Below are positions 18,048-27,171 of a DNA stretch of 42,712 nucleotides, piece by piece. The translations under genes were made by a program, and so were the position numbers. Position 1 is the first letter of the stretch; each line of letters starts with the position of its first letter. The stretch spans positions 1 through 42,712 of the forward strand of contig JAIPDI010000047.1 of assembly GCA_021737785.1 (NCBI GenBank). Reading direction: 5' to 3'. This DNA is from Deltaproteobacteria bacterium (lineage in GTDB: Bacteria; Desulfobacterota; DSM-4660; Desulfatiglandales; Desulfatiglandaceae). Below the pieces are notes generated by a model, which saw nothing but the letters and a program-made list of their open reading frames with translations, had not been told where the DNA came from and did not search any database.

Positions 18048-20528
18048 TTATGATCCCGGATCCCACCACTCCAGCCTTTCCACATGCCGCTTGTAGAGGC
18101 CTGATCGAACCCTGCGGGCAGGCTCCGCTTTCCTTTCAGCCGGGAGGTCGATTTCCTGGGAGGATGGAGAGAGGAGGAAGTCCAGAAGCCGGGCGCTCCT
18201 TTTTGCGGCGCGGGCCTGTGCAGGGGCAGTCAACCGGTCGGGGATCATCGTCTCCAGGAACAGCTCAGCCCTCCCATCTCTTGCAGACACGGCGAACTCT
18301 ACAAAACGGGATTTAAAGGAACTCTCCACCCTTTTTACGGCAGATACAATGAACTCGGTGAAGCTCTCCATACCGTCGGATGTGTTCAGGGCCTGGCCCT
18401 GGCTATCCATCATCCGTCGATAGGCCCGGAATAATTGGGCGATCTTTTCCCGCTCCTGTTCGATGCCGGCCGTATCGAAGCGAATCCGGTACCCCTCCGC
18501 CTGAATCCCTGACCCGATGGAAAGATCCCCATCCGCCTCTTCTTGGCTCCCAGCAACACCGTCCCTGGCCCTCTCTTGAACGGCCAGGGAGATCTCATCT
18601 ACGGCAGCCGCCTCCCCTTCGGCCAGGGCAACGATCTCTTCGGGCGTTCGCCGGAAATCCGCGTCCATCTGCTGAAAGGGGATCACCCGGTTCACCTCTT
18701 CGAACGAGGTGATCCCCTTCACGATTTTGTAGAAGGCATCCTCCCGCATGGTAACCAGATCTGCTTCTCTTCGGGCGATCCGGCGGATTTCTCCGGAAGT
18801 CTTGCGGCCCAAAATGGCATCCCGAACCGCATCGTTCACGCACAGGAGTTCATGAACCCCGGTGCGGCCCCGGTATCCGGTATTGCCACAATGGGGGCAT
18901 CCCACCGCCCTGTAGAAGCAGTATGCATCCGCCTTTTCGACCCGCACGCCAAGGGCCTCCAGCTGGAACGAATCGGGCGAATAGGCCTCCTTGCACTTGG
19001 GGCAGAGAACCCGGAGGAGCCGCTGGGCCAGCACTGAGATCACGGTGGAGGAGATGAGAAAGGTGTCTATGCCCATGTCCATGAGCCGCAGCAGCGCGCC
19101 GGTCGTATCCTCCGTATGAAAGGTGGTGAGTACCTTGTGCCCGGTGAGGGCCGCCTGGATCACCCCTTCCGCAGCCGTGGGGTCACGGATTTCGCCCACC
19201 ATGATCACGTCCGGGTCCTGGCGCATCATGGATTTGATGAAATCCACATAGGTATGTCCCAACTTGGGGTTGAGCTGCCCCTGGACAACGCCGTCAATCA
19301 CATATTCGACCGGGTCTTCCACCGTGATGATGGAGGTCTGGCCATCGTTTAAATGATTGATGGACGCATACAGGGTAGTGGTCTTCCCACTCCCCGTCGG
19401 CCCGGTCACCAGAACCACCCCGGTGGGATACTCCAGCAACTGCATATACTTGATCTTGTTCTGGGGGGTGATCCCCAATCGGTCGATGTCAATCAGCTCG
19501 CTCTTGCGATACAGAATACGGATAACAATGTTTTCGCCGAAGGCCGACGCATAGACCGATACCCGGAGGTCCACCTCCTTGTCCATAATCTGGGCCCGGA
19601 TTCGACCATCCTGATGCTTCCTTTTCTCGGCGATGTCCAGCTGACACAGAACCTTGATCCGGGAACTGAGTCCGAGCGCCAGGGATGGGGGCAAATCCGT
19701 CTTGCGCCGGAGAATCCCGTCTACGCGGTAGCGGACCCGGATGCTCTCTTCCTTGGGCTCGATGTGAATATCGCTGGCCCCTTCAAGGATGGCATTGGTG
19801 ATGATGTAATCCACCACCCCTACAACGGTGTCCCCCTCCTCCAGGGAGAGGTCCCGATCCCCGATGATGAGGTCCTTTTTCCTTGCCTCCGGATGTTTCT
19901 CCCCCAGGGTAGCCCTTCGAAAATGCTGCTTGATGGCCTTCCGAATATCCGTGGAAGAAGCGATGGCAGGGCGGATGGTACAGCGAAAAAATCGGCTCAT
20001 GTCCCGCACCAGGTGCTTGTCCAGGGGATTGCTCATGATTACCGTGAGAATGTCCCCCTCCTGAAACGCAGGAATGATCTCATTCCTGTTAAGGAACTGC
20101 TCGCTGATCCCCTTGAGCAGTTTCTTGTCAATAAGGTGGAAGTCCGGGACCATATTGAGGATGCCCAATTGGAGGGAGAGGGAATCCACCAGGACCGACT
20201 CCTTGAGAAATCCCTTCTTGACCAGAATTTCCCCCAGCTTTCCGCCGATCTTTTTCTGTTGACCCAGGGCTTCTGTCAATTGATCTTGGGTAATTACCCC
20301 CTGGTTGATAAGGAGTTCCCCTAAGGGGATGCGCTTCTGATGTTTGTTGAGGAGCCGGTTGAGATGATTCCGGGTGATGAATTTTTGTTCCACCAGGATC
20401 TCGCCGATGGGACGATAGAGCTTCTGTGCCCCCTGGAAAGTGAGGGCCCGCTCCAACTGCGCCGCGGTGATGGCCCCTTCCAGGACCAGGAGATCACCGA
20501 TTCGGATGGGGGTTTCAGACGGGCTCAT
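18048..20528 (-). CDS. GspE/PilB-type secretion or pilus assembly ATPase with long C-terminal extension
   Basis: An 826-residue hexameric traffic ATPase of the type II secretion / type IV pilus class. The N-terminus holds four repeats of a short GxLLxxxGxIT..xLxxAL pattern (about residues 10-30, 41-61, 69-89, 98-118), as in MshEN domains that bind cyclic-di-GMP or partner proteins. The ATPase core shows Walker A GPTGSGKTT (376-384), Asp box ITVEDPVEY, Walker B PDVIMVGEIRD, His box TTFHTEDT and the zinc-binding tetracysteine (Cys509, 512, 544, 547). Residues 625-826 form a C-terminal extension not seen in normal GspE/PilB. It overlaps the upstream gene by four bases (ATGA, 20525-20528), so both are translationally coupled. 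No other pilus gene is present here. Confidence 0.9.
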   Translation of the reverse strand: MSPSETPIRIGDLLVLEGAITAAQLERALTFQGAQKLYRPIGEILVEQKFITRNHLNRLLNKHQKRIPLGELLINQGVITQDQLTEALGQQKKIGGKLGEILVKKGFLKESVLVDSLSLQLGILNMVPDFHLIDKKLLKGISEQFLNRNEIIPAFQEGDILTVIMSNPLDKHLVRDMSRFFRCTIRPAIASSTDIRKAIKQHFRRATLGEKHPEARKKDLIIGDRDLSLEEGDTVVGVVDYIITNAILEGASDIHIEPKEESIRVRYRVDGILRRKTDLPPSLALGLSSRIKVLCQLDIAEKRKHQDGRIRAQIMDKEVDLRVSVYASAFGENIVIRILYRKSELIDIDRLGITPQNKIKYMQLLEYPTGVVLVTGPTGSGKTTTLYASINHLNDGQTSIITVEDPVEYVIDGVVQGQLNPKLGHTYVDFIKSMMRQDPDVIMVGEIRDPTAAEGVIQAALTGHKVLTTFHTEDTTGALLRLMDMGIDTFLISSTVISVLAQRLLRVLCPKCKEAYSPDSFQLEALGVRVEKADAYCFYRAVGCPHCGNTGYRGRTGVHELLCVNDAVRDAILGRKTSGEIRRIARREADLVTMREDAFYKIVKGITSFEEVNRVIPFQQMDADFRRTPEEIVALAEGEAAAVDEISLAVQERARDGVAGSQEEADGDLSIGSGIQAEGYRIRFDTAGIEQEREKIAQLFRAYRRMMDSQGQALNTSDGMESFTEFIVSAVKRVESSFKSRFVEFAVSARDGRAELFLETMIPDRLTAPAQARAAKRSARLLDFLLSPSSQEIDLPAERKAEPARRVRSGLYKRHVERLEWWDPGS

Positions 20529-22000
20529 CCGATCTCTCCTGCAGGATTTCGCTCGCTCAAGGAGGGATCCCCGTTAAGTGCGGGGGATTTTCCCGGCATG
20601 CCCTCATTGAGGAACGCCTCCGGGGTCGGGTGCCGGTCCGGATCGAATTCACTGACCCCCATGGAAATGACCAGCGGTCCAAGGCCCGGGCAGACTTCCG
20701 CCACATCCTCAACGATCTTGGCCTTGACCCTGGCAGCCGGGATAGCGGCATTTTCCCGGGAGGTGTAGGTCAGGAGAAAGACAAAATCGGCCTGGCTGAG
20801 GCGGGCGATGATATCGGACTTTCTCATGGATTGAAGGATGGCGCCATGGATGCTTTCCAGAAGTCCCGGCCGGTCTTCGGGGCTCAGCCCGGCAATCAGG
20901 TCCCCAAAATTGGATATAAAGAGGGTGAACAGGGTGACGGGAAAGTGATTTCTTCGCGCATTGGCCAGTTCTCTGCCCAGGACCTCCTTGAAAAACATCA
21001 TGGAGTAGCCCCTGGTGGTCTCATCGATAACAGACAGTTCCTGGGTCGTGATCGAAAGAATCTTTTTTTCCATCACGCTGTGCGCTGTTTCCAATGCAAG
21101 ATGAAGCACATCCTGTTCTTCCCTTGGCAGGGTCTCCGGGTTCAGATTTTCAAAGGCCAGGACCGAACGCACCGGTCCCCGGGTCCGGGTGTGCAAAAAG
21201 ACATCTCCGGAATTGGATCCAAGAGCCTCCCCCGGGGCAGGATCGATAAACACCGTGGTGACATTGTCCGGTTTGAGAAAACACCCGTGCCGGTCTCGCA
21301 GATGGTCTCTAATGAGGGATTGGATCCTTTCAGGCAGACTCGATCCATGGTCCCCCCCCGGGCGCATGTACAGTTCGGTATGCTTTTCAAACATCAGCAG
21401 TGCTGCGCCATAGGAAAAGGGAAACAGGGAGTGGATGATGGCCAACAAGGAAGCAATCAGCTCCTTGGAAGAGCCGGACCGATCCTCTATTCGATTTATC
21501 TCGTTCAGGACGCTCGACATGAGCAGGTCATGCTCCAGAAGGTGGGTCGCCAGGCTGATGATGTCCCGGTCTTCCAATCCCGAGACGAGGCTTACCCGAG
21601 GGAGGAGCCTGCGACGGGGGGTTCCCCGGTGCAACGCCCCCTCAATGGCGGTCTCCAGTTCACTCTCCTCCGCAGGCAGGCGCAGGTATCCATCAGCCTG
21701 ACAGACCCTGCTCCAGTAACGGTCCAGGGGAGTTGCGGAGGTCCCCAGGTGGAGAATGGGGATGTCACGGGTCAGGGCGTCATGCTTGAGTACGCGGGAG
21801 CATTGGTAGCCGTTCATGCAGGGAAGATCTGCGTCCAGAATGATCAGGTCCGGTCCTTTGGAGAAACAGATACGGATTGCCTCCAGGCCGTCGCTGCAGG
21901 GAAAAAGGATGGCGTTCCGTTTTTCCAGAATCCTCTTCACCGATCCATCCGAGGTCTCCGGATTCTCCCCCAACACCACCTTGATTCTTTGATCATTCAT
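20525..22000 (-). CDS. Degenerate receiver - GAF-like - GGDEF-like regulatory protein
   Basis: A 491-residue protein in three parts. Residues 1-125 follow a receiver fold with candidate phosphoacceptor Asp56 (LIILDADLPCMNG), but the usual acidic pair is reduced (GENPE) and the conserved KP dipeptide reads LP (GYLRLPAEE), so phosphorylation may be lost. Residues about 150-320 resemble a GAF-type sensor. Residues 325-460 follow the GGDEF fold, including RELANARRNHFPVTLFTLFI, but the signature that should read GGDEF is SQADF (ARLSQADFVFLL), so diguanylate cyclase activity is not expected. The gene overlaps the downstream traffic ATPase by four bases, suggesting that it controls that ATPase. Function is inferred. 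Confidence 0.82.
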   Translation of the reverse strand: MNDQRIKVVLGENPETSDGSVKRILEKRNAILFPCSDGLEAIRICFSKGPDLIILDADLPCMNGYQCSRVLKHDALTRDIPILHLGTSATPLDRYWSRVCQADGYLRLPAEESELETAIEGALHRGTPRRRLLPRVSLVSGLEDRDIISLATHLLEHDLLMSSVLNEINRIEDRSGSSKELIASLLAIIHSLFPFSYGAALLMFEKHTELYMRPGGDHGSSLPERIQSLIRDHLRDRHGCFLKPDNVTTVFIDPAPGEALGSNSGDVFLHTRTRGPVRSVLAFENLNPETLPREEQDVLHLALETAHSVMEKKILSITTQELSVIDETTRGYSMMFFKEVLGRELANARRNHFPVTLFTLFISNFGDLIAGLSPEDRPGLLESIHGAILQSMRKSDIIARLSQADFVFLLTYTSRENAAIPAARVKAKIVEDVAEVCPGLGPLVISMGVSEFDPDRHPTPEAFLNEGMPGKSPALNGDPSLSERNPAGEIG

Positions 22001-22544
22001 TTCTTTCCTTCAACTGTCCCCGGCGGGCATGTCCTTTTCAATGATTTCACGGCCGCTGAAGAGAGGTACGATGTTCCCTGCCCATCCGGTGGAAGAGGGA
22101 GTTCGGTCTCCAGCGATACGAAATGACCCCATGTTGTTTATCGGGTGCTTTCGCACAATTCCTTAATTTTTTGTGACACTTTAGCCTTGTGATAAACCAT
22201 GTGCTATGTATCGGGTTCGGCAGGAGGCCTTTCGTCATCCCTTTTAGAAGGCCAAGAGTGCTGATTCTTTTTATTCGTTTTCTCTTTAACAGGAAAATGT
22301 CTGATTTTCAAGTAAGATGGTATGCGTTTCAGGTTATTCGGGTTTTCCACTTCAGATCCATGAATCCCGGTCCCAAGCCGGCCGGGCGGGAGATGGTGAA
22401 TTTTCTTTGACCCGCAACTCCCATCTCTTCTATACTCCCCCATGAAAAAACCACGTCTGCGCTCATGCAAGGGCAGACAACCACATCGGATGTAACATCC
22501 CGTGCTGAACCCGGTTGAGGAGACAGACGCGGAAGGGAGGGATC
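22001..22544. other. Intergenic region upstream of Cache protein
   Basis: A 540-base gap between divergent genes. Bases 22130-22330 are A+T-rich and hold no credible frame. A sigma-70-like promoter at 22407-22436 points rightward. No repeat or RNA structure was recognised. Confidence 0.45.
22407..22436 (+). promoter_or_regulatory. Sigma-70-type promoter for Cache protein gene
   Basis: TTGACC at 22407-22412 and TATACT at 22431-22436 are separated by 18 bases, close to consensus, and lie about 110 bases upstream of the ATG at 22545 on the same strand. Confidence 0.6.
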
Positions 22545-23795
22545 ATGTATCGATGGGTGGTGTGCGTCATGGTGTTGTGTCTGGGATTCGGGATCCAGTG
22601 CCGGTCGGCTGTCTCTTCTGAAATGGATCGTTTCCCGCTGAAACATCCTCCGGCTGAGACCCCGCTCATCCTGAAGACCGCGGCCGGGGCGGTCCGGGCC
22701 CAACTCCAGGCCCTGGATCAGGATTTGGCCGAGGCGGCCCGAAGGCTTTCTACAATGAACCTGAAGGGTGATGCGGCACGGGACGTCATCAGACGACTCC
22801 AGGCCCGGAGCGCCGATATCGTGATCGACGCCTGTACCGTCAGCCCTCAGGGCATAATGCTCCTCGTGGAACCCGCGCCTTTCCGCTCTTTTGAGGGGAC
22901 GGATATCAGCGGCCAGGAACAGGTTCGAAAGCTTCTCAGCACAAGAAAACCGGTGATGAGTCATATATTTCGCACAGTGGAGGGGGTGGCGGCGGTGGAT
23001 ATGGAGCATCCGGTTTTCGGATCGGATGGAAAATTCCTCGGTTCGGTGAGCGCCATCTTCCAGCCGTGGGTCCTGATCGGGAAGTCTGTGCAGGATCTCC
23101 TGGCAGGCATTCCGGTGGAAATCTGGGCCATGCAGCCCGACGGGAGGATCCTCTATGATGCCGACCGCCATGAGGTGGGCCGGATGCTCTTCTCCCATCC
23201 GGACTATGAATCCTTTCCACAACTCCTGCAGCTGGGGAGGCGGATCGCAGCCCAACCAAAGGGACGGGGATCCTATTCCTATTTCCAGGCCGGAACCCGC
23301 CACGAGGTCCGCAAAGACACCTGGTGGGTCAGCGTCACGCGCCACGGCATGGCCTGGCGTTTGGTGAGCGTCCACCCGTCAGATACCGCCGGCATAGCGT
23401 CATCTGCCGGCGCCGCGACCTTTTCCCGGGATACGCTTCGTGCCCTCGCCCGCGAACCCGCACTGATCCAGGCCCTTGCCCGAGGAAATCAGGAAAGCGC
23501 CTTGCTATGGTTTCAACAGGCGGCGACAACCCGCACGGGCGTCTACAACCTCTCCTTTATAGATGCAAATGCCGTCAGCCGCTTTGGGTATCCCAGGGAT
23601 AACAGCCTCTCGGATGTTGACCTCCGTGAACAGGCGGATGCCGTGTCCGCGGCGATCGTCAAGGCCATTGAGAATGAAACTGAACTTGTGTATTCAGGTC
23701 CCCTGATCGAAGGGGGTCAGGCCCGTTTTTTTCTGACGCCGGTCCTGGACAGCCGGAAATATCTGGGCGCTCTCCTCTGGATTCAGAAGGAGTAG
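22545..23795 (+). CDS. Exported double-Cache (PDC-like) sensor domain protein
   Basis: A 416-residue protein with an N-terminal signal sequence (MYRWVVCVMVLCLGFGIQC), then a long helix (residues about 35-75) and two PAS-like Cache modules. The first contains GIMLLVEPAPFRSFEG and FGSDGKFLGSVSAIF; the second (from about residue 260) contains TARTGVY-like and FIDANAVSRFGYPRD stretches. This is the periplasmic part of a chemoreceptor or sensor kinase without any signalling domain, so it may be a free ligand-binding protein or lipoprotein: Cys19 could be a lipid-attachment site, although the lipobox is poor. ATG 22545 has GGGAGGG just upstream; an earlier ATG at 22515 lacks one. Ligand and partner are unknown. 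Confidence 0.75.
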   Translation: MYRWVVCVMVLCLGFGIQCRSAVSSEMDRFPLKHPPAETPLILKTAAGAVRAQLQALDQDLAEAARRLSTMNLKGDAARDVIRRLQARSADIVIDACTVSPQGIMLLVEPAPFRSFEGTDISGQEQVRKLLSTRKPVMSHIFRTVEGVAAVDMEHPVFGSDGKFLGSVSAIFQPWVLIGKSVQDLLAGIPVEIWAMQPDGRILYDADRHEVGRMLFSHPDYESFPQLLQLGRRIAAQPKGRGSYSYFQAGTRHEVRKDTWWVSVTRHGMAWRLVSVHPSDTAGIASSAGAATFSRDTLRALAREPALIQALARGNQESALLWFQQAATTRTGVYNLSFIDANAVSRFGYPRDNSLSDVDLREQADAVSAAIVKAIENETELVYSGPLIEGGQARFFLTPVLDSRKYLGALLWIQKE

Positions 23796-23878
23796 CGGTC
23801 TTATCCTGGATTGGAACAGGACGCGGATCGTCCCCCAGATGCATTCAGGTTATGTTAATGAGGCGAATCCGGCGTGTC

Positions 23879-24394
23879 TCATTTCTCGATGCCGACCCTT
23901 GCCTCAACGCCCTGCCGGTAGTAATGTTTTACTTCCACCATCTCCGTTACCAAGTCGGCCGCCGCTATGACCCGGGGATCGGCCTCCCTGCCGGTCAACA
24001 CGAGTTCCACATGGTCGGGCTTTGCCTCTATGAAGTCCAGCAACTCTTCCACGGAAAAGAGCTGGTAATAGGTGGCGATATTGGCCTCGTCCAGGATGAT
24101 GATATCGTACCGGCCGCTTAACATGATCTCCCGGATCTCTTTCAACCCTTCCCGTGCCGCTCGCATATCCGCGTCATCGGGTTTTCTGTTGAGAAAATCT
24201 CCCCGTCCGTACTGCCTCAGCGTGACGGCATCCCCCAATTTCTCCACGGCCTTGATTTCGCTGTACTTCGAGTGTTTCACAAACTGACCGATGAAGACCC
24301 TGAGTCCCGCCCCTACCGCGCGCAGGACCAGCCCGAAGGCCGCCGTGGTCTTTCCCTTGCCGTTGCCTGTATAGACTTGAACGTATCCTTTCAT
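23879..24394 (-). CDS. cobO: Cob(I)yrinic acid a,c-diamide adenosyltransferase (CobO/BtuR type)
   Basis: A 171-residue corrinoid adenosyltransferase of the CobA/CobO/BtuR family, of normal length. It transfers the adenosyl group of ATP to Co(I) corrinoids to make coenzyme B12. The N-terminal P-loop YTGNGKGKTTAAFGLVLRA (residues 8-26) is the family hallmark, followed by VFIGQFVKHSKYSE, DIIILDEANIA (Walker B, about 97-107) and VLTGREADPRVIAAADLVTE near the C-terminus. It is the last gene of a minus-strand unit with the TonB receptor and a small orphan, downstream of a cobalamin riboswitch, so it likely adenosylates imported corrinoid. Confidence 0.95.
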   Translation of the reverse strand: MKGYVQVYTGNGKGKTTAAFGLVLRAVGAGLRVFIGQFVKHSKYSEIKAVEKLGDAVTLRQYGRGDFLNRKPDDADMRAAREGLKEIREIMLSGRYDIIILDEANIATYYQLFSVEELLDFIEAKPDHVELVLTGREADPRVIAAADLVTEMVEVKHYYRQGVEARVGIEK

Positions 24395-24465
24395 TCACTC
24401 CCTCATCGTGCAACCCGCGGGAAAACCGCGTTCAAAAGGGTTAAGATCCGAACGCCCTTCCCCCT

Positions 24466-24666
24466 TTAATTCAGGGAGGTGAACTTCTCCAGGTTTTTCA
24501 AGACATGGGAACGCCTTCCTGTGCTTCCGCTTTCCCTGCTGAGGGCCAGCCCCGCCGCGTTCTTCCTGAGCCACCAATGATACTGCCTTTGAAGGCCTGG
24601 GTCATGAAAAAGAACGATCTCTCCCAAGTATCTCAATTCTTCTATGATGCGCCAATAAAACTGCAT
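24466..24666 (-). CDS. Small orphan protein between TonB receptor and cobO
   Basis: A 66-residue protein starting MQFYWRIIEELRYLGEIVLF and ending in a basic, Ser/Lys-rich tail (SRESGSTGRRSHVLKNLEKF). I know no family. The first half is an amphipathic aromatic helix; HDPGLQRQYHWWLRKNAAG in the middle is Trp/Arg-rich. ATG 24666 has GGGGGG nine bases upstream; a start at 24711 would overlap the receptor's end. Its position between two B12 genes in one transcript suggests a role in corrinoid uptake or use, which is inference only. Confidence 0.6.
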   Translation of the reverse strand: MQFYWRIIEELRYLGEIVLFHDPGLQRQYHWWLRKNAAGLALSRESGSTGRRSHVLKNLEKFTSLN

Positions 24667-24694
24667 GATGTTTCCCCCCGGATTTGAATTCTGA

Positions 24695-26731
24695 TCAAAA
24701 CTCGTACACAACCTGAAAAAACACGGACCGCCCGGCCCCTGGAAAGGCCGCCGTACTGGTTTGTCCGCTCATCTGGTCGGTAAAGGATCCGAAATAGGTA
24801 TCATATGAGGTGTTGAACAGGTTGTTTCCCTGTAAAGACAGAAGCCAGTGGTCATAAATGCGCTGCTCAAGTCTCAGGTCCATGGTAACATAGGAATCAA
24901 GGACATTGGAAGGATCGGTCCGGGTCTCGTCCGAACCATAATATACCCGGTCCCCCACGTACCGGACGATCGCCGTGGCGGTCAGCCCGAAAGGCGCCCA
25001 ATAGGTGAGATCCCCACGGAACAGGTCCTTCGGGGTGTAGGTGGCGCGACGGGTCACATATGGGTTTTCCTCTTCAGCGTCCGTATAGGTATAATCCAGT
25101 GCAAGGGTCAGGTCGTAGAAGGGACCCATCCTTACGCCCACTTCCCACCCCTGGGCCTTGGCCTTATCCAGGTTCTGCGGTTTCCAGACCCAATTGCTGT
25201 CGGGCCCCCAGAGGATCTTGTCTTTGAGGTCCCAGTTGAAATAGGTCAGGGACAGAAATACCTTGTTCTCAAAGAGCGCCTGTTCAATCCCCGCATCCAG
25301 ATGCCAGCCTATTTCGGGCTTAAGATCGGGATTCCCGCTGGTATAAGGATCCGCCGGCCAGTAAAGATCGTTGGGCGTGGGCGCCAGAAAGTGCTTCCCG
25401 TAATTGAATTTGAGGGCCGTGTTCTGGAGCGGGTTCACGATCAGGCCGAAACGGGGAAGGTCTTCTGTTCCAAAGACCGAGTGATCCTCATGCCGTATGC
25501 TTGCCAACCCCTTGACATATTGACTGGGCCGGTATTGCCCTTCCATATAGGTCCCTGTCGTGTGCAGGGTGGCGTCGGTATTTGCCGTGGAGCCCGGCGT
25601 ATCGGCGCCGAAAGCATCCAGGCCGGTGTTCTTGTTCTCCCAGTCATAGTGCTTGTATTCCACCCCCATAAGGAGATTGGCGCCTGAAAAGGGCCTCAGG
25701 TTCACATCACCCTCAAGCCCCAAGACCTTGTTGGTCACCCAGGTCCTGGCGCCTCCCGCCGTGCCCCAGGAGATATACCGGGTATAGTCATAGGATCCCA
25801 TATAGGTGTAATCTCCCCGGAACTTGAGATCCACCCAGTCCGCCGGGCGGCTGTGGATATTGAGTACCGCATGGGCATCGTTGTCCCTCCCCCTGTCCAA
25901 CAGGCTTGCAGACTCGCTGTTGTACAGCTCCGTCCCGTTAAGAAAAAAACTCGATGTCCCGGCGGGCGGCTGAACGCCCGGCCGGCCGAAATCCCGATAT
26001 ATATAGTCGCCGTAGAGACTGACATCCAGGAGGTCCCCTTTGTCCAATACCAGATTGATGGATGCATCGTTGTGGCTTATTTCGCTGTTGGAACGAAATC
26101 CATCGGTCTTATACCGGTTGGCCGTCACGTAGTATCCGAAATCGCCCAGCGCAAACATCCCCTGCTCCGCGGCAATCCCATAGCTGCCCTGGGAACCGTA
26201 GCCGGCGCTGGCCTTGAGGTCTGTTTCTTCCCGCTTGGGTCGTTTGGTGATGATGTTAATGGTCCCGGCCATGGCGCCTGAGCCATACAGAACCGATCCC
26301 GAACCCTTGACCACCTCGATCCGTTCAATGCTGTTCAGCGGGATCTTGCTTACATCCGCAGGGCCGAGAGAAGGGGAATTGACGGTGACGCCGTTGACGC
26401 GGACCTGCGTAGCGTTGCCCGCCATGCCCCTTATGTGAATTTGTCCGGCAGCTCCCCCATAATCTCCATAGGTCCGCCAGTCAATGCCCGGCTCGTTGGC
26501 CAGGAGTTCGCCAAGGGTCTTTGCCGGAGACTCCTCGATCTGCAATTCGTCTATGATGATCACCGCGTTCGGAACATCTTTCCGCTTCTCCGGGGTCTTT
26601 GTGGCTGAAACCACAACTTCTTCAAGCGTTTCCATCGGTACATCGCTTTTTTGACCGTTCTCGGCCATGCAGAATGCAGGGAACACCGTCAAGGTCATCA
26701 GACTTGAAATCACTAAAAACGCTCTTTTCAT
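24695..26731 (-). CDS. btuB: TonB-dependent outer-membrane receptor, probable corrinoid (BtuB-like) transporter
   Basis: A 678-residue outer-membrane receptor. It has a signal peptide (MKRAFLVISSLMTLTVFPAF, cleavage probably near Ala23), a TonB-box region (ETLEEVVVSATKTPEK), and a plug domain (VIIIDELQIEESPAKTLGEL, QIHIRGMAGNATQVRVNGV, IERIEVVKGSGSVLYGSGAM, INIITKRP). The long beta-barrel ends in the typical aromatic residue (FFQVVYEF). ATG 26731 is chosen because GGAGG lies eight bases upstream; the reading frame stays open further up through the leader but that part is riboswitch and terminator. The upstream cobalamin riboswitch is strong evidence that the substrate is B12 or another corrinoid; the protein sequence alone would not decide this. 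Confidence 0.93.
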   Translation of the reverse strand: MKRAFLVISSLMTLTVFPAFCMAENGQKSDVPMETLEEVVVSATKTPEKRKDVPNAVIIIDELQIEESPAKTLGELLANEPGIDWRTYGDYGGAAGQIHIRGMAGNATQVRVNGVTVNSPSLGPADVSKIPLNSIERIEVVKGSGSVLYGSGAMAGTINIITKRPKREETDLKASAGYGSQGSYGIAAEQGMFALGDFGYYVTANRYKTDGFRSNSEISHNDASINLVLDKGDLLDVSLYGDYIYRDFGRPGVQPPAGTSSFFLNGTELYNSESASLLDRGRDNDAHAVLNIHSRPADWVDLKFRGDYTYMGSYDYTRYISWGTAGGARTWVTNKVLGLEGDVNLRPFSGANLLMGVEYKHYDWENKNTGLDAFGADTPGSTANTDATLHTTGTYMEGQYRPSQYVKGLASIRHEDHSVFGTEDLPRFGLIVNPLQNTALKFNYGKHFLAPTPNDLYWPADPYTSGNPDLKPEIGWHLDAGIEQALFENKVFLSLTYFNWDLKDKILWGPDSNWVWKPQNLDKAKAQGWEVGVRMGPFYDLTLALDYTYTDAEEENPYVTRRATYTPKDLFRGDLTYWAPFGLTATAIVRYVGDRVYYGSDETRTDPSNVLDSYVTMDLRLEQRIYDHWLLSLQGNNLFNTSYDTYFGSFTDQMSGQTSTAAFPGAGRSVFFQVVYEF

Positions 26732-26789
26732 GTCAAATCCTCCTTTTTCCTCCCATACGGTTGGGTGTTTCACGCCAACGGCCCGGTGC

Positions 26790-26829
26790 AAAAAAAAATC
26801 CCCGGACCGAAATTGATCGATCCGGGGAT
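26790..26829 (-). terminator. Riboswitch-controlled intrinsic terminator
   Basis: On the minus strand, ATCCCCGGA (26829-26821) pairs with TCCGGGGAT (26806-26798) around a 14-base loop and is followed by nine T (26798-26790). It lies between the cobalamin aptamer and the TonB receptor start, the expected place for attenuation in response to B12. Confidence 0.88.
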
Positions 26830-26894
26830 GTCCCTGTTTTATCCGCAAGATCCAGCCGTCACCCACAGTCCGCGAAGGTTACAGCTCCCGCTAC

Positions 26895-27100
26895 AATCCA
26901 GGCAGGTCTTCTGACTCCCCTCCCCTTACAGCGGCCTTCCCATCAGTCACTCACCTGGCACCTGAGTTCTGACAGTGGCACAATATGCTGAAAGGGTTCC
27001 CTCCTCTTCAGGTCCAAAGAAAGAGGGAGAGGGTCACAGCGGCGGGCCCGTCCCGTTTTTTACGGCGTTCCCTATTAAGCTCTAAACGAGCACCTAGACT
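26895..27100 (-). promoter_or_regulatory. Cobalamin (B12) riboswitch
   Basis: Read on the minus strand, the region from about 27100 to 26895 shows the aptamer blocks in order: AGGTGC, TTAATAGGGAA, a GGGACGGGCCCGCCGCTGTG core, GCCACTG, AAGGCCGCTGTAAGG, and the diagnostic GAGTCAGAAGACCTGCC (about 26917-26901). An intrinsic terminator follows, so bound adenosylcobalamin should shut off the receptor, the small orphan and cobO. Outer boundaries are approximate. Confidence 0.93.
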
Positions 27101-27171
27101 TGCACATGAGAATAGAGAAATAGATAAACGGATGTCAAGAAAAATTCTGCGGGCGTCCTCCTTATCTTGAT

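Noticed and set aside
20630-22126. 498-codon plus-strand frame opposite the receiver-GAF-GGDEF gene
   Set aside because: The minus-strand protein has recognisable domains and a 4-base coupled overlap with the ATPase; the plus-strand translation has none.
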